The notes below the pieces were generated by a model. The model was given only the letters and a program-made list of their open reading frames with translations. It did no database searches and was not told the origin of the DNA. Source: Terricaulis silvestris (GTDB lineage Bacteria; Pseudomonadota; Alphaproteobacteria; Caulobacterales; Aquidulcibacteraceae). From it: DNA of 64,000 bases. Positions 16,662 to 25,623 of this stretch are shown here, piece after piece (within the stretch, counting starts at the first letter, position 1; each line of letters begins with the position of its first letter). Location of the stretch: NCBI RefSeq assembly GCF_009792355.1, contig NZ_CP047045.1, positions 3,498,501-3,562,500 of the forward strand, written 5' to 3'. A program made the position numbers and the translations under genes.

Positions 16662-17497
16662 AGCGCATCCTCATTCTTTCGCTGGCGCTCCTCGCAACCG
16701 CGTGCGGCGAGCGCGCATCCGATGTCATGCAGGGCTACGGCGAGGCCGACTACATCTATCTCTCCAGCCAAGATGCCGGCATCGTCGGCGAAGTGCTGGT
16801 GCGCGAAGGAGACACGGTCGAAGCTGGCGCCCAGATTTTCCGCCTCGATCCGGAACGTCTGAGCTATGGCGCCCAAAGCGCGGAAGCACAGCGCGCGGCC
16901 GCGGCGGCCGCTGTCACGACAGCGCGAGCCGAAGCTGTGTTGGCCGAACGCAATTATGCGCGCGGCGCCCAGCTTGCGGCGCAAGATTTCTACCCCCGCG
17001 CCCGCCTCGACGCCGACCGTGCCGCCCGTGACGCCGCCAACGCGCGCCTCGCGCAAGCGCGCCGCGAAGCCAGCGCCATGAGCGCCGAAACCGGCCTCGC
17101 CCGCGAACGCTTGAACGACCTCGCCGGCGCGGCGCCTGCCGCCGGCACGATCGAGCAAATCTTCCATCGGCCCGGCGAAGTGGTGGCCGCCGGCCAGCCG
17201 ATCGTCGCGCTGCTGCCGCCGGAGAATATGAAGGTGCGCTTCTTTGCGCCGGAGGAACTGCTCTCGCAACTCCGCCTCGGCGCGCGCGTGAACATCAGCT
17301 GCGACGGCGAAGGCTGCGCCGAGCCGATCGCGGCGACTATCAGTTTCATCGCGCGCGAACCACAATTCACGCCGCCCGTGATCTACTCGCTCGATCAGCG
17401 CGAGAAGCTCGTCTATCTCGTCGAAGCACGCTTCACCGGCGCCGTTCCGATCCGTCCGGGCATGCCCGTTGATGTCCGGCTCGCCGCCAATGACTGA
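16658..17497 (+). CDS. HlyD-family periplasmic adaptor lipoprotein
   Basis: A 279-residue membrane-fusion protein. The lipobox LLATAC ends the signal peptide at residue 16. The barrel-sandwich half-motif GIVGEVLVREGDTVEAGAQIFRLD is at about 46-69, a helical hairpin rich in Ala/Arg/Glu at 75-150, then the second half-motif AAGTIEQIFHRPGEVVAAGQPIVAL. It is similar in layout to YbhG. It links the inner-membrane ABC pump encoded next to an outer-membrane channel not present here. It overlaps both neighbours by a few bases. Confidence 0.92.
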   Translation: MKRILILSLALLATACGERASDVMQGYGEADYIYLSSQDAGIVGEVLVREGDTVEAGAQIFRLDPERLSYGAQSAEAQRAAAAAAVTTARAEAVLAERNYARGAQLAAQDFYPRARLDADRAARDAANARLAQARREASAMSAETGLARERLNDLAGAAPAAGTIEQIFHRPGEVVAAGQPIVALLPPENMKVRFFAPEELLSQLRLGARVNISCDGEGCAEPIAATISFIAREPQFTPPVIYSLDQREKLVYLVEARFTGAVPIRPGMPVDVRLAAND

Positions 17498-18416
17498 GCT
17501 TGTCATCGATGTCCGCGATCTGACCAAGAGCTTCGGCGACCGCGTCGTCGTCGATCACTTCGATCTGCAAGTGCCGCGCGGCGCTATCTATGGCTTCTTG
17601 GGTCCAAACGGCTCAGGCAAGACCACCACCATCCGCATGGTCTGCGGCCTATTGAAACCCGAGAGCGGCGAAGGCACGGTGTTGGGCTTCGACGTCTTGA
17701 CCGAAAGCCCGAAAATCAAAGAACGCGTCGGCTACATGACGCAAAAATTCTCGCTCTACGAAGATCTTTCGATCCGCGAGAACCTCGAATTCATCAGCCG
17801 CCTCTACGGCCTCGATCACCGCGCCGAACGCGTGGACAAAGCGCTTGAGGATCTCGGCCTCAGCGAGCGCCAACAGCAGCTCGCCGGCAAGCTCTCCGGC
17901 GGTTGGAAACAGCGCCTCGCGCTCGCCGCCTGCATGATCCACGAGCCGGAGGTGCTGCTGCTGGACGAGCCAACCGCCGGCGTCGATCCCAAAGCGCGAC
18001 GCGATTTCTGGGACGCCATACGCCGCTATTCCGCGCAAGGCGTCACGACGCTCGTCTCCACCCACTACATGGATGAAGCCGTGCAGTGCGATTCCATCGC
18101 CTACATCGCATACGGCAAGAAGCTGCTGGACGCGCCGGTTTCAGAAATCCCGAAAAAGATCGGCCTCGCCTGCTGGCGCATCGCCGGCCGCCCGCTCCTG
18201 CCGGCGCAGGAAATGCTCGAAGGCGCACCCGGCGTCGGGCTGGTCGCGCGCTTTGGCGCCGAAATTCATGCCTGCGGCGAAGATCCCGTCGCGCTCGAAC
18301 AATCCGTGCGCCGCGTGAAAGCAGCGCAGCCGCACGTCGAGATCGAAAAGATCGAAGCCGGCTTCGAGGAGATATTCATCTACCTGATGGCCGGCAGCCA
18401 CGATACCTTCCAATGA
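17490..18416 (+). CDS. ABC transporter ATP-binding protein (YbhF-type export)
   Basis: A 308-residue ATPase. Walker A GPNGSGKTT near 40, Q-loop in GYMTQKFSLYEDL, signature LSGGWKQR near 135, Walker B LLLDEPTAGVD near 155 and the switch His in STHYMDEA. The C-terminal 90 residues are the extension common in drug/sodium export ATPases. I chose the ATG at 17490, which overlaps the HlyD stop by 8 bases; an in-frame ATG at 17469 adds 7 residues. It pairs with the single permease that follows. Confidence 0.93.
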   Translation: MTELVIDVRDLTKSFGDRVVVDHFDLQVPRGAIYGFLGPNGSGKTTTIRMVCGLLKPESGEGTVLGFDVLTESPKIKERVGYMTQKFSLYEDLSIRENLEFISRLYGLDHRAERVDKALEDLGLSERQQQLAGKLSGGWKQRLALAACMIHEPEVLLLDEPTAGVDPKARRDFWDAIRRYSAQGVTTLVSTHYMDEAVQCDSIAYIAYGKKLLDAPVSEIPKKIGLACWRIAGRPLLPAQEMLEGAPGVGLVARFGAEIHACGEDPVALEQSVRRVKAAQPHVEIEKIEAGFEEIFIYLMAGSHDTFQ

Positions 18417-19579
18417 AACGCCCACACCTCCCCGATCTTTCCGGCCTGCTCGACGTTTCGTGGTCGCGCATCTTCGCCGTGTTCCTGAAAGAGCTGGTGC
18501 AGATGCGGCGCGACCGGCCGACCTTCGCCATCATGATCATGATGCCGGTGATGCAGCTCGTACTGTTCGGCTTCGCCATCAATACCGATCCGCGCCATCT
18601 CCCCGCAGTCGTCGAACTGCGCGAAGACACACCGATGACACGCGCCTTCCTCGCGTCACTCGATGCGTCATCCTATGTCGATATCGTCGCCGTCGCGCGT
18701 ACGGCGGAGGAAGGCGAAGCTGCGCTCCGTTCCGGCAATGCCGCCTACCTCATCTCCATCCCCGAGGGCTTCGAACGCCGGCTCGTCCGCGGCGAACGTC
18801 CGCAAATCCTGATCGCCGCCGACGCCAGCGACCCCGTCGCCGCAGGCGGCGCGCTCGGCGCCATCGAGCGCATTGCGCAATCCGCGTTCGCGCCAGAGTT
18901 CAACGGGCCGCTCGCTTATCTCCAACAAGCGCCGCCGCCCTACGAGATCGTCGTCCACCGCCGTTACAATCCCGCCGGCGTCAGCGCGTTCAACATCGTG
19001 CCCGCGCTCTTGGGCGTCATCCTTACCATGACCATGGTGATGATCACCTCGATCGCGCTGACGCGCGAAACCGAGCGCGGCACCATGGAAAATCTGCTCG
19101 CCACGCCGGTGCGTCCGCTCGAAGTGATGATCGGCAAGACCACACCGTACATCGGTGTCGGCGCTATCCAAGTCGCCATCGTGCTGACCGTGGCGGCGCT
19201 GCTCTTTCGCATCCCGTTCACCGGCTCTTTCCTGGCGTTCCTGGTCGCGGTGACGCTCTTCATCTTCGCCAATCTGATGCTGGGTTATCTCATCTCCACG
19301 GCTGCGCGCACACAGATGCAGGCGATGCAGATGACGTTCTTCATCTTCCTGCCGTCGATCCTGCTGTCGGGCTTCATGTTTCCGTTCGCGGCGATGCCAG
19401 GCTGGGCGCAAGCAATCGGCGAAGCGCTTCCGATCACGCACTTTCTGCGCATCGTCCGCGAGATTGTGCTGAAGGACGCCGGCTTCGGCGACATCCTAGG
19501 CGACCTCTGGCCGCTCACTTTGATCTTGCTGGTGTTGGCGAGCCTGGCGCTACTGCGCTTCCGCCGCACGCTGGACTAG
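18413..19579 (+). CDS. ABC-2 type transporter permease (YbhS/YbhR-like)
   Basis: A 388-residue permease. One TM helix near 30-50 (IMIMMPVMQLVLFGFAI), a periplasmic domain of about 130 residues, then five TM helices (from FNIVPALLGVILTM to LTLILLVLASLALL). TRETERGTMENLLATPV is the typical cytoplasmic coupling segment. Its ATG overlaps the ATPase stop (ATGA). E. coli has two permeases in this pump; only one gene is present here, so a homodimer is likely. Its TAG shares four bases with the stop of the convergent gene. Confidence 0.93.
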   Translation: MKRPHLPDLSGLLDVSWSRIFAVFLKELVQMRRDRPTFAIMIMMPVMQLVLFGFAINTDPRHLPAVVELREDTPMTRAFLASLDASSYVDIVAVARTAEEGEAALRSGNAAYLISIPEGFERRLVRGERPQILIAADASDPVAAGGALGAIERIAQSAFAPEFNGPLAYLQQAPPPYEIVVHRRYNPAGVSAFNIVPALLGVILTMTMVMITSIALTRETERGTMENLLATPVRPLEVMIGKTTPYIGVGAIQVAIVLTVAALLFRIPFTGSFLAFLVAVTLFIFANLMLGYLISTAARTQMQAMQMTFFIFLPSILLSGFMFPFAAMPGWAQAIGEALPITHFLRIVREIVLKDAGFGDILGDLWPLTLILLVLASLALLRFRRTLD

Positions 19580-20955
19580 CCGGCGGCGGCGCGTTCTTTC
19601 TCGATCGCGATCGGCGTCACCGCCGCGAACAAGACTTCGCGCACGTCGACATCCGCGCCTTGGCGCGCGAGCAGTGTGAGCCGCTCCATCGTCTCGTGCA
19701 TCTCGCCCAGACCGCGCGGGGCAGAGAACGCCGCGATCACGCCCGGTGCCACGTCCGACTCGATCCACTCGTCGGACGCCACCAAAGCTTCGTGCAACTT
19801 TTCGCCGGGCCGCAGGCCAGTGAACACGATCGGCGTGTCTTCGTCCGGCCGCAGCCCTTCGAGCCGGATCACTTCGCGCGCCAACTCCACCACCGGCAAC
19901 GCTTCGCCCATCTCAATGACAAATGCCCCGCCCCGCTTCTCGGGCTGGCCCAGCCCCACCGCCGCCGCGTGCAGCAACGCATTCGCCGCCTGCGGGATAG
20001 TGAGGAAATAGCGCGTCACTTCAGGATCTGTCACCGTGAGCGGCCCACCGGACGCGAGCTGCGCTTCAAAGATCGGTGAAACCGAACCCGTCGAGCCCAG
20101 CACATTGCCGAGACGCACCGGAATGGCGCGACGTTCGCCACGACGATCCAGCGCCTGGCAGTACATCTCGCCCAACCGCTTCGAGGCCCCCATCACGCCG
20201 GACGGATCGACAGCCTTATCAGTCGAAACAAAAATCAGCTCGGCGCCAACGCCGTGTGCGGCTTCCGCAACATTGCGCAACCCGCTCACATTGGTCAGCA
20301 CGCCTTCGCACGGAAAGCGCTCGACCAGCGGCACTTGCTTCAGCGCCGCTGTGTGAAACACGATGTCCGGCTTTTCCGCGTTGAACCAACGCCGCATCGC
20401 CGGCGCGTCGCGGATATCGGCCAGCGCGATCTCTGAGTCCTTCAGATCAAGGCCGATGCGATAGAGGTTGAACTCAGAGCTATCGAGCAGCGTCAGCCGC
20501 GCGGGCGAGAGTGATGCGATCCGGCGCGCAAGCTCACTGCCGATTGAGCCTCCGCCGCCGGTGATCAGCACGCGCTTGCCTTCGATCAGCGCCTGCATCC
20601 GCGCGCTGTCGATAGCGCCCAGCGGACGGCCGAGCAGATCGTCCAGGCGCATCCGGCGCGGCGCACCGCGTTCGAGCAAGTACACCTTGATCCGCGCTTG
20701 GGCGGCGCGCTCCAGAATAGCGCGTCCGGTCGCCCCATCCTCGGGCGGCGCAGCCAACACCAATGCCCGCACACCGAGCTTGCTGAAGTCTAAGCTCTGC
20801 CAAAGCGGTGCGCGGGAAAGAACGGGAACTGAAGCGTCGCCTGGCCCGATCAGCACGGCCCCTTTCACGCGGAGACCCGAACGGTCCCAGCGATCCAGCG
20901 CCGCCAAAGCGTCGCCCACGGCTTGCGCCGATCCCACCAAAGCGGCTTGCTGCAA
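19576..20955 (-). CDS. Soluble CapD/FlaA1-type UDP-sugar 4,6-dehydratase-like protein
   Basis: A 459-residue extended SDR. Residues 1-125 are a Rossmann-like domain similar to the cytosolic part of WbpM/PglF, but the four TM helices these large proteins carry before it are absent. The SDR core follows: LITGGGGSIGSEL near 130, HTAALKQVPLVE near 200 and the active-site STDKAVDPSGVMGASKR with Met in place of Tyr, a known trait of this family. Product would be a 4-keto-6-deoxy UDP-sugar for surface polysaccharide or flagellin glycans. The start is a TTG with a strong GGGAAGGGGAAAG just before it. No other glycan genes adjoin it. Confidence 0.85.
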   Translation of the reverse strand: MQQAALVGSAQAVGDALAALDRWDRSGLRVKGAVLIGPGDASVPVLSRAPLWQSLDFSKLGVRALVLAAPPEDGATGRAILERAAQARIKVYLLERGAPRRMRLDDLLGRPLGAIDSARMQALIEGKRVLITGGGGSIGSELARRIASLSPARLTLLDSSEFNLYRIGLDLKDSEIALADIRDAPAMRRWFNAEKPDIVFHTAALKQVPLVERFPCEGVLTNVSGLRNVAEAAHGVGAELIFVSTDKAVDPSGVMGASKRLGEMYCQALDRRGERRAIPVRLGNVLGSTGSVSPIFEAQLASGGPLTVTDPEVTRYFLTIPQAANALLHAAAVGLGQPEKRGGAFVIEMGEALPVVELAREVIRLEGLRPDEDTPIVFTGLRPGEKLHEALVASDEWIESDVAPGVIAAFSAPRGLGEMHETMERLTLLARQGADVDVREVLFAAVTPIAIEKERAAAG

Positions 20956-21115
20956 CTTTCCCCTTCCCGAACGTCAGTTCAATCCGACGTGTAGTCGTGC
21001 GGTGCAACTAGTGTCCACCCCGTTACCCAGTCATATCCCTCACGTATTGTTTCGCAAACGTACGGCAGCTGGAATTCCGTCGGCGTTGCTCACATGATTC
21101 AAATCTGAGCAGCGA

Positions 21116-21868
21116 TCACAGCGGCAAAGGCGCCTTCGCATTGCCCGCCGACACTTCCAACGGTTGATCCAGGGCCGTCCCCTCGATGCGGTATTCTCCA
21201 CCCGCCGCTTTCACCAGCGCGCAACCCGCCGCCACGTCCCAGATCATGGATCCAGACTCGCGGTAAGCCTCGGCCCGACCTGCCGCGACATAGGCTAGCG
21301 CCGTCGCGGCCGAGCCAATCATCCGCACTTTCCGCCACGTGGACAGCCGCTCTTCGAACAGCTGCATCGACTCCGCGCTCGCCCGCGAGGGCACGCCAGT
21401 CTGCAAGATGCCGCCGGCCGGATCGGCGATGTCCGAGACGCGGATTGGCTTGCCGTTGAGCCACGCGCCTTCGCCGACCGCGCCGGTAAATCGCTCGGAC
21501 AAAACAAAACAATCCACGACACCGATTACCGGCGCGCCATTGTCCAGCAATGCGATCGACACGGCGCAATGTGGATATTCTCGCAGATAATTGACGCTGC
21601 CGTCGAGCGGATCGACGGCCCAGACGAAGCGATCGCCGCGCTGTTGCGCGCGCACCCAGCCCGCCTCTTCGGAAATGATTGGATAGTCTGACGCCTTGCT
21701 GATCGCCGCCAGGATCAGCGCCTCGGCGTGCTTATCGGCGTCGATCTTCACCTCGCGGCCGATCTCGGCCGCGATCACGCTCCACTTGGCGCGGTTCGCG
21801 GCCAAAGCGGCGCCGGCCTCCGCCGCGACCGCCTCCGCAATCGCCAAAAGCTGCTTCAACTCGCTCAC
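21116..21868 (-). CDS. Inositol monophosphatase family protein (CysQ/SuhB-like)
   Basis: A 250-residue magnesium-dependent phosphatase fold. Metal-site blocks are visible: ISEEAG near 64-69, WAVDPLDGSVNY near 82-93 and MIWDVAAG near 206. Family members hydrolyse inositol monophosphate, 3'-phosphoadenosine 5'-phosphate or histidinol phosphate; the sequence alone does not decide. A second family member, closer to HisN, is at 38041. The 160 bases between it and the dehydratase hold no gene. Confidence 0.88.
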   Translation of the reverse strand: MSELKQLLAIAEAVAAEAGAALAANRAKWSVIAAEIGREVKIDADKHAEALILAAISKASDYPIISEEAGWVRAQQRGDRFVWAVDPLDGSVNYLREYPHCAVSIALLDNGAPVIGVVDCFVLSERFTGAVGEGAWLNGKPIRVSDIADPAGGILQTGVPSRASAESMQLFEERLSTWRKVRMIGSAATALAYVAAGRAEAYRESGSMIWDVAAGCALVKAAGGEYRIEGTALDQPLEVSAGNAKAPLPL

Positions 21869-21943
21869 CAGAGCCTGATACCCCGCCCATTCCTCTTGGA
21901 GAAGCGCGCCATCCGCGCTTTAAGAGCGCGGGAGCTGGCGCAC

Positions 21944-23332
21944 ATGGACGGGGGGCAAACCCGAACGCCGAACGGAGCCACCCGCCCGGCCGCGAAACCG
22001 CCGCAGGGCATGAGCGCGGCTGCGCTCGACAAAAAGCTCGGCCTGAAGCACCGCGCCCGCGAAGACGCCGCCCGCAACCTGCCCCGTCATGACAGCGACG
22101 ACCTCTCCGCCGCCGAGCTTGCCGCGATCGAAGCGGTCGCCGGCGAACGCGCCAAAATCGATCAAGCCCGCAACGACGCCAAGGCGGACGCGGAGCGGCG
22201 GCTGCGCACGTTGGCGCCAACACCACAAGATTTCACCGGCCCCGCGCTCGACGCGCGGCTGGCGCTGAAGCAAACAGCCGGGCGTCTCGCGCACGATTGG
22301 ACTGAAGCAACCGAGCGCGCCACGCAGGGCCGCGGCGATCTCGACGCCTTCAAGCGCGCCAACGAACTCCGCCGCGCCGCAGTCTACCCGAAATCGACGC
22401 TCCTTCAGTCCGGCCTATTGTTCTGCGCTGCGGTGTTCGAAGCACTCTTCAGCGCAGCACTCTTCGCCGAAGACGACGCACGGGGCCTGCTCGGCGGGGC
22501 AATCACCGCGATCGGTCTCTCCGGCGCCAACGTCACGCTCGGCTATCTCGCCGGCTTTCTGGGCCTGCGTTACCTCCAGCACGTCAAGCTTCCGATCAAA
22601 GCGACGGGAGCGCTCGCTTTCGCCGCGCTCACTTTCCTCGCCCTGATGCTGAACCTGTTCGCCGCCGATTGGCGCGATCAGCTTGCGGCGGCGGCTGGCC
22701 GTCAGATTGATCTCGGCGCCGACGCCAGCTTCCATCTCTGGTCGCTACTTCAGCTTGAGTCGCCGCAATCGATCATCCTTCTGATGCTCGGCGCCGGCGT
22801 CTGGGTGTTCGCCGCGCTCAAGGGATACTCCGGCTTCGACGATCCCTACCCCGACTATGGCAAGATGGACCGCGCCGCGCGTGACGCCGGCGACCATCTC
22901 TCCGACTTCCGCGCCGAGGCTCGCCTCGAACTGGAAGCGCCGGTCAACGCCGCACGCACGGCGCTGGCGGCGCGCATGGAGAAGATGCGCGCCGAGTACG
23001 AAGCCATGAACAAGGCGTTCGACGCGGCCGCCGCCAAGATGGAAACGCTCGACGCCAAAGCGCGCGCGCTCGACCAAGCCGCCGCCGACGCGATCTATCT
23101 CTACCGCCAAGAAAACACCGCGCTCCGCACCGCGCCCGCGCCTGCCTATTTCGGTTCGCAACCACCGGCGGCCGGCCCTGCGCTCGACGCCCTCGGCGCC
23201 GCTGCCACGATGATCGACGACGCCCGCGCTCGCCTCGCCGAAGCGCAAGCACAATCGACGCGCGCGCTGGAAGACTTGCTTAACGACCTCGACGCCGCCA
23301 CCACGCGGCTCGACCAAGGCGCTGCCGCATGA
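21944..23332 (+). CDS. Hypothetical membrane protein with long coiled-coil tail
   Basis: A 462-residue protein of no family I recognise. Residues 1-150 are charged and helical. A hydrophobic block at about 155-300 holds four probable TM helices (LLQSGLLFCAAVFEALFSA; ITAIGLSGANVTLGYLAGFL; ATGALAFAALTFLALMLNLF; SIILLMLGAGVWVFAAL). Residues 320-462 are an Ala/Glu/Arg-rich coiled coil with RTALAARMEKMRAEYEAM. GGGAG precedes the chosen ATG by 11 bases. Its TGA overlaps the next gene's ATG, so the two form a unit: a membrane anchor with a cytoplasmic coiled coil plus a VWA-like partner. Confidence 0.7.
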   Translation: MDGGQTRTPNGATRPAAKPPQGMSAAALDKKLGLKHRAREDAARNLPRHDSDDLSAAELAAIEAVAGERAKIDQARNDAKADAERRLRTLAPTPQDFTGPALDARLALKQTAGRLAHDWTEATERATQGRGDLDAFKRANELRRAAVYPKSTLLQSGLLFCAAVFEALFSAALFAEDDARGLLGGAITAIGLSGANVTLGYLAGFLGLRYLQHVKLPIKATGALAFAALTFLALMLNLFAADWRDQLAAAAGRQIDLGADASFHLWSLLQLESPQSIILLMLGAGVWVFAALKGYSGFDDPYPDYGKMDRAARDAGDHLSDFRAEARLELEAPVNAARTALAARMEKMRAEYEAMNKAFDAAAAKMETLDAKARALDQAAADAIYLYRQENTALRTAPAPAYFGSQPPAAGPALDALGAAATMIDDARARLAEAQAQSTRALEDLLNDLDAATTRLDQGAAA

Positions 23333-24120
23333 GACGCGGCCGCGGCGCGGGCGCGCGCAACGCGCTCGGCCTCGTACTCATTGGCGTCGCCATGCTCGTG
23401 CTAGGCGGCCTTGCCGGCGCTTCGCTCCTGCTCCGCGCACCGCCGACGGATGCGGAAACGCTCTGCCGCATCGACGCGCCGCTCGGCGCTCACACAATTA
23501 TTCTGGTCGATGCAACCGATCGGCTGGAGTCGCGCCATCGCCGCAAGCTGCGCGCCGTGCTGGCGCAGGAGCGTGTCCGTCTCGCGCAATACGACCGCCT
23601 CACCATCATGCGACTTAACGTGCGCCGGCCGCAGGAGCCGGCGATCCTGTTTTCCAAATGCCTGCCGCGCCCGCCAGAGCAAACCAATCCGCTGTTCGAA
23701 AACGCGCGCATGACTCAGCAGCGCTGGGACGAGGATTTCGCGCAAGCGCTCGACAGCGCACTGCGTAGCGCAGGATCATCCGGCCCTGCCCGCGCCTCGC
23801 CCATTCTTTCAGGCGTGCGCGCCGTCGCCGCCGACCCTGATTTCGGCGCCGAAATACCGCGCCGGCGCTTAGTGTTGGTCTCCGACCTGCTCGAGCACGA
23901 CCCAGAAGGCTTCTCGCTCTACGTTTCGGATGCGAACTTTGCTGCCTGGCGCGCGATAGCACCGAGTGGCCCGCCGGACCTGGCGCGCATTGATCTGCGC
24001 GTCGTGCCAATCGATCGCCCCGACCATGCCGAGCGCCAAGCTTACGCTTTGGAAAACTTCTGGCCCGCGTTCTTCGACGCCGCCGACGCGCAATCCGTGA
24101 GCTTCGATCCGGCGCCGTAA
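23329..24120 (+). CDS. Membrane-anchored VWA-like protein, function unknown
   Basis: A 263-residue protein with one N-terminal TM helix (LGLVLIGVAMLVLGGLAGASLLL, 13-35) and an exported domain. TIILVDATDRLESRHR resembles the first strand and metal loop of a von Willebrand A domain (DxT/S-like), and RRLVLVSDLLEHDPEGFSLY resembles its fourth strand with Asp. The middle is Cys-poor and helical. It is translationally coupled to the preceding coiled-coil membrane gene. A structural or signalling complex at the membrane is a fair guess; I know no characterised homologue. Confidence 0.65.
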   Translation: MRRGRGAGARNALGLVLIGVAMLVLGGLAGASLLLRAPPTDAETLCRIDAPLGAHTIILVDATDRLESRHRRKLRAVLAQERVRLAQYDRLTIMRLNVRRPQEPAILFSKCLPRPPEQTNPLFENARMTQQRWDEDFAQALDSALRSAGSSGPARASPILSGVRAVAADPDFGAEIPRRRLVLVSDLLEHDPEGFSLYVSDANFAAWRAIAPSGPPDLARIDLRVVPIDRPDHAERQAYALENFWPAFFDAADAQSVSFDPAP

Positions 24121-24199
24121 CCGCCGCTGTCATCGGGACTTTTCAGCTCCGCCCCGACTCACTCTAGATTCCCGCCGGGTCGGTACGACGGAGGGGCGT

Positions 24200-24547
24200 T
24201 TGAACACTTTCAATTGGCAGGGCGCGAGCGGCCGCTGGTACGAGTTCGAGATCGCACGCGCGCAGCGTGCGTGGGAGCCCGTCGGTGGCATCTACATGTT
24301 CGTGAAACCGCACGACCAACCGTCGCTCGATTGGGGCGGCCCGATTGCGCTCTACGCTGCATACACCGACGATTTCTCGCGCAGCCTCGCGCGCCACGAC
24401 ATGTGGCAAGCGGCTGAGAATCTCGGCGCCAAGGAAATCCATCTACTGGTGATCAAGGACGACGCCACGCGCGCCCGCGTCGAGGCAGACATTCTCGAGG
24501 CGCAAACGCCGATCCTGAACCGCAAGATGCTGCGCCGCGTCGCCTAA
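24200..24547 (+). CDS. GIY-YIG-like protein with degenerate second motif
   Basis: A 115-residue protein. GGIYMFVKP near 29-37 fits the GIY strand, but the YIG strand reads LYAAYTDDF, losing the canonical Tyr-Ile/Val-Gly. A downstream helix SRSLARHDMWQAAENLGA and the terminal EADILEAQTPILN (Glu plus the PxLN-like end) keep the rest of the fold. Small stand-alone GIY-YIG-like proteins of this size occur in proteobacteria, often without known function. The changed motif suggests weak or no nuclease activity. The assignment is based on pattern and order, not on a search. Confidence 0.55.
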   Translation: MNTFNWQGASGRWYEFEIARAQRAWEPVGGIYMFVKPHDQPSLDWGGPIALYAAYTDDFSRSLARHDMWQAAENLGAKEIHLLVIKDDATRARVEADILEAQTPILNRKMLRRVA

Positions 24548-25623
24548 GCGCGCGCGGCCACAGCCGTCGCCGGAAAATCCGTAATCACGCCATCGACGCC
24601 CGCGGCGTAAAACTCGCGGGCGTCTGCCTCTGCGTCGCCGTGCAGTTGCAGATAGTTGGGTGCGTTCGCGTCGCCGCGGCGCAGGTTCGGCGGCAGGAAG
24701 AAATTCTCCGCCCGCAATGTCCATGGATGCACCACCAGGCCCGCCGCGTGCGCACGCGCCACCAGATCGGTGGCCGGCGCGCGCGATAGATCGTTGTTGC
24801 GCGGGAAGATCAGCACGTTGTCGGCGCCAAGGCCGCGGGCGTAGGTCGCGATGTCGCGCAGGCCGCCATCCGTCAGCATCTGAGCATAAGTCAGATCGGG
24901 GCGGTCCACTGGCCCGCCGTCGATCGAAACCAATTGCGTGCAGCTCCAGCGGATCGACGACATCTGCGTCAGCGTCACCAGCGCACCGATCTCGAAGCTT
25001 TGGACGAACATCTTGTCCGCCATACTCTGACCGCCGGCGGCATGAACATCCGCGATGAGCGGCGGCAGCGGATCCTTGCCGATGCCGCGCAAATACGACG
25101 GGTGCTTCAGTTCGCAATAGACGCCGATATTCGTCTCGGCCGACAGCGCCAGCACTTCCGCGAATGTCGCGATTGTGTCCTGGCCATCGAACGCTACGTT
25201 GGCAGGGCGCAGCTGCGGCAACCGTTCCTTGCAACGCAGCGTCTTCAGCTCAGCGAGCGTGAAATCCTCGACCCACCAGCCCGTCGCGGCCACGCCATCG
25301 ACCGTTTTCTGAACGCGGCGCGCGGCAAACTCCGTGCGCGCGGCGACGTCGGTGGTGCCTGAAAGTTCGTTCTCGTGCCGGCACACCAAGACGTCATCGA
25401 GTGTCATCACTACGTCGAGCTCGACGTAGTCGGCGCCCTGCTCCGCTGCGCGCCGATACGCAGCCATCGTGTGCTCCGGCCGTTCACCGCTGCAGCCGCG
25501 GTGCGCGATCACGACCGGTCGCCGCGTCGGCGCTGGCGCTTGTGTTTGCGTTTCACTCATGCTCGCGCACCCCGCCAGAACCGCGCTCGCCCCAGCGCGC
25601 GCAATCAGCTCGCGCCGCCTCAT
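24544..25623 (-). CDS. glpQ: Glycerophosphodiester phosphodiesterase lipoprotein
   Basis: A 359-residue enzyme that hydrolyses glycerophosphodiesters to glycerol 3-phosphate and an alcohol. The lipobox LAGC near residue 19 ends a twin-arginine-like signal (MRRRELIARAG). The GDPD core has HRGCSGERPEHT near 43-54 with the catalytic His, YVELDVVMT near 67-75 with metal Glu/Asp, and RHENEL with the second catalytic His. The Ca/Mg periplasmic GlpQ type is likely. Its stop codon shares 4 bases with the stop of the convergent GIY-YIG-like gene, and its start overlaps the next membrane gene. Confidence 0.9.
   Translation of the reverse strand: MRRRELIARAGASAVLAGCASMSETQTQAPAPTRRPVVIAHRGCSGERPEHTMAAYRRAAEQGADYVELDVVMTLDDVLVCRHENELSGTTDVAARTEFAARRVQKTVDGVAATGWWVEDFTLAELKTLRCKERLPQLRPANVAFDGQDTIATFAEVLALSAETNIGVYCELKHPSYLRGIGKDPLPPLIADVHAAGGQSMADKMFVQSFEIGALVTLTQMSSIRWSCTQLVSIDGGPVDRPDLTYAQMLTDGGLRDIATYARGLGADNVLIFPRNNDLSRAPATDLVARAHAAGLVVHPWTLRAENFFLPPNLRRGDANAPNYLQLHGDAEADAREFYAAGVDGVITDFPATAVAARA

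Noticed and set aside
18460..20079. Plus-strand open frame of 539 codons across the permease and dehydratase
   Set aside because: Crosses two well-supported genes in other frames and reads as Arg/His-rich noise.
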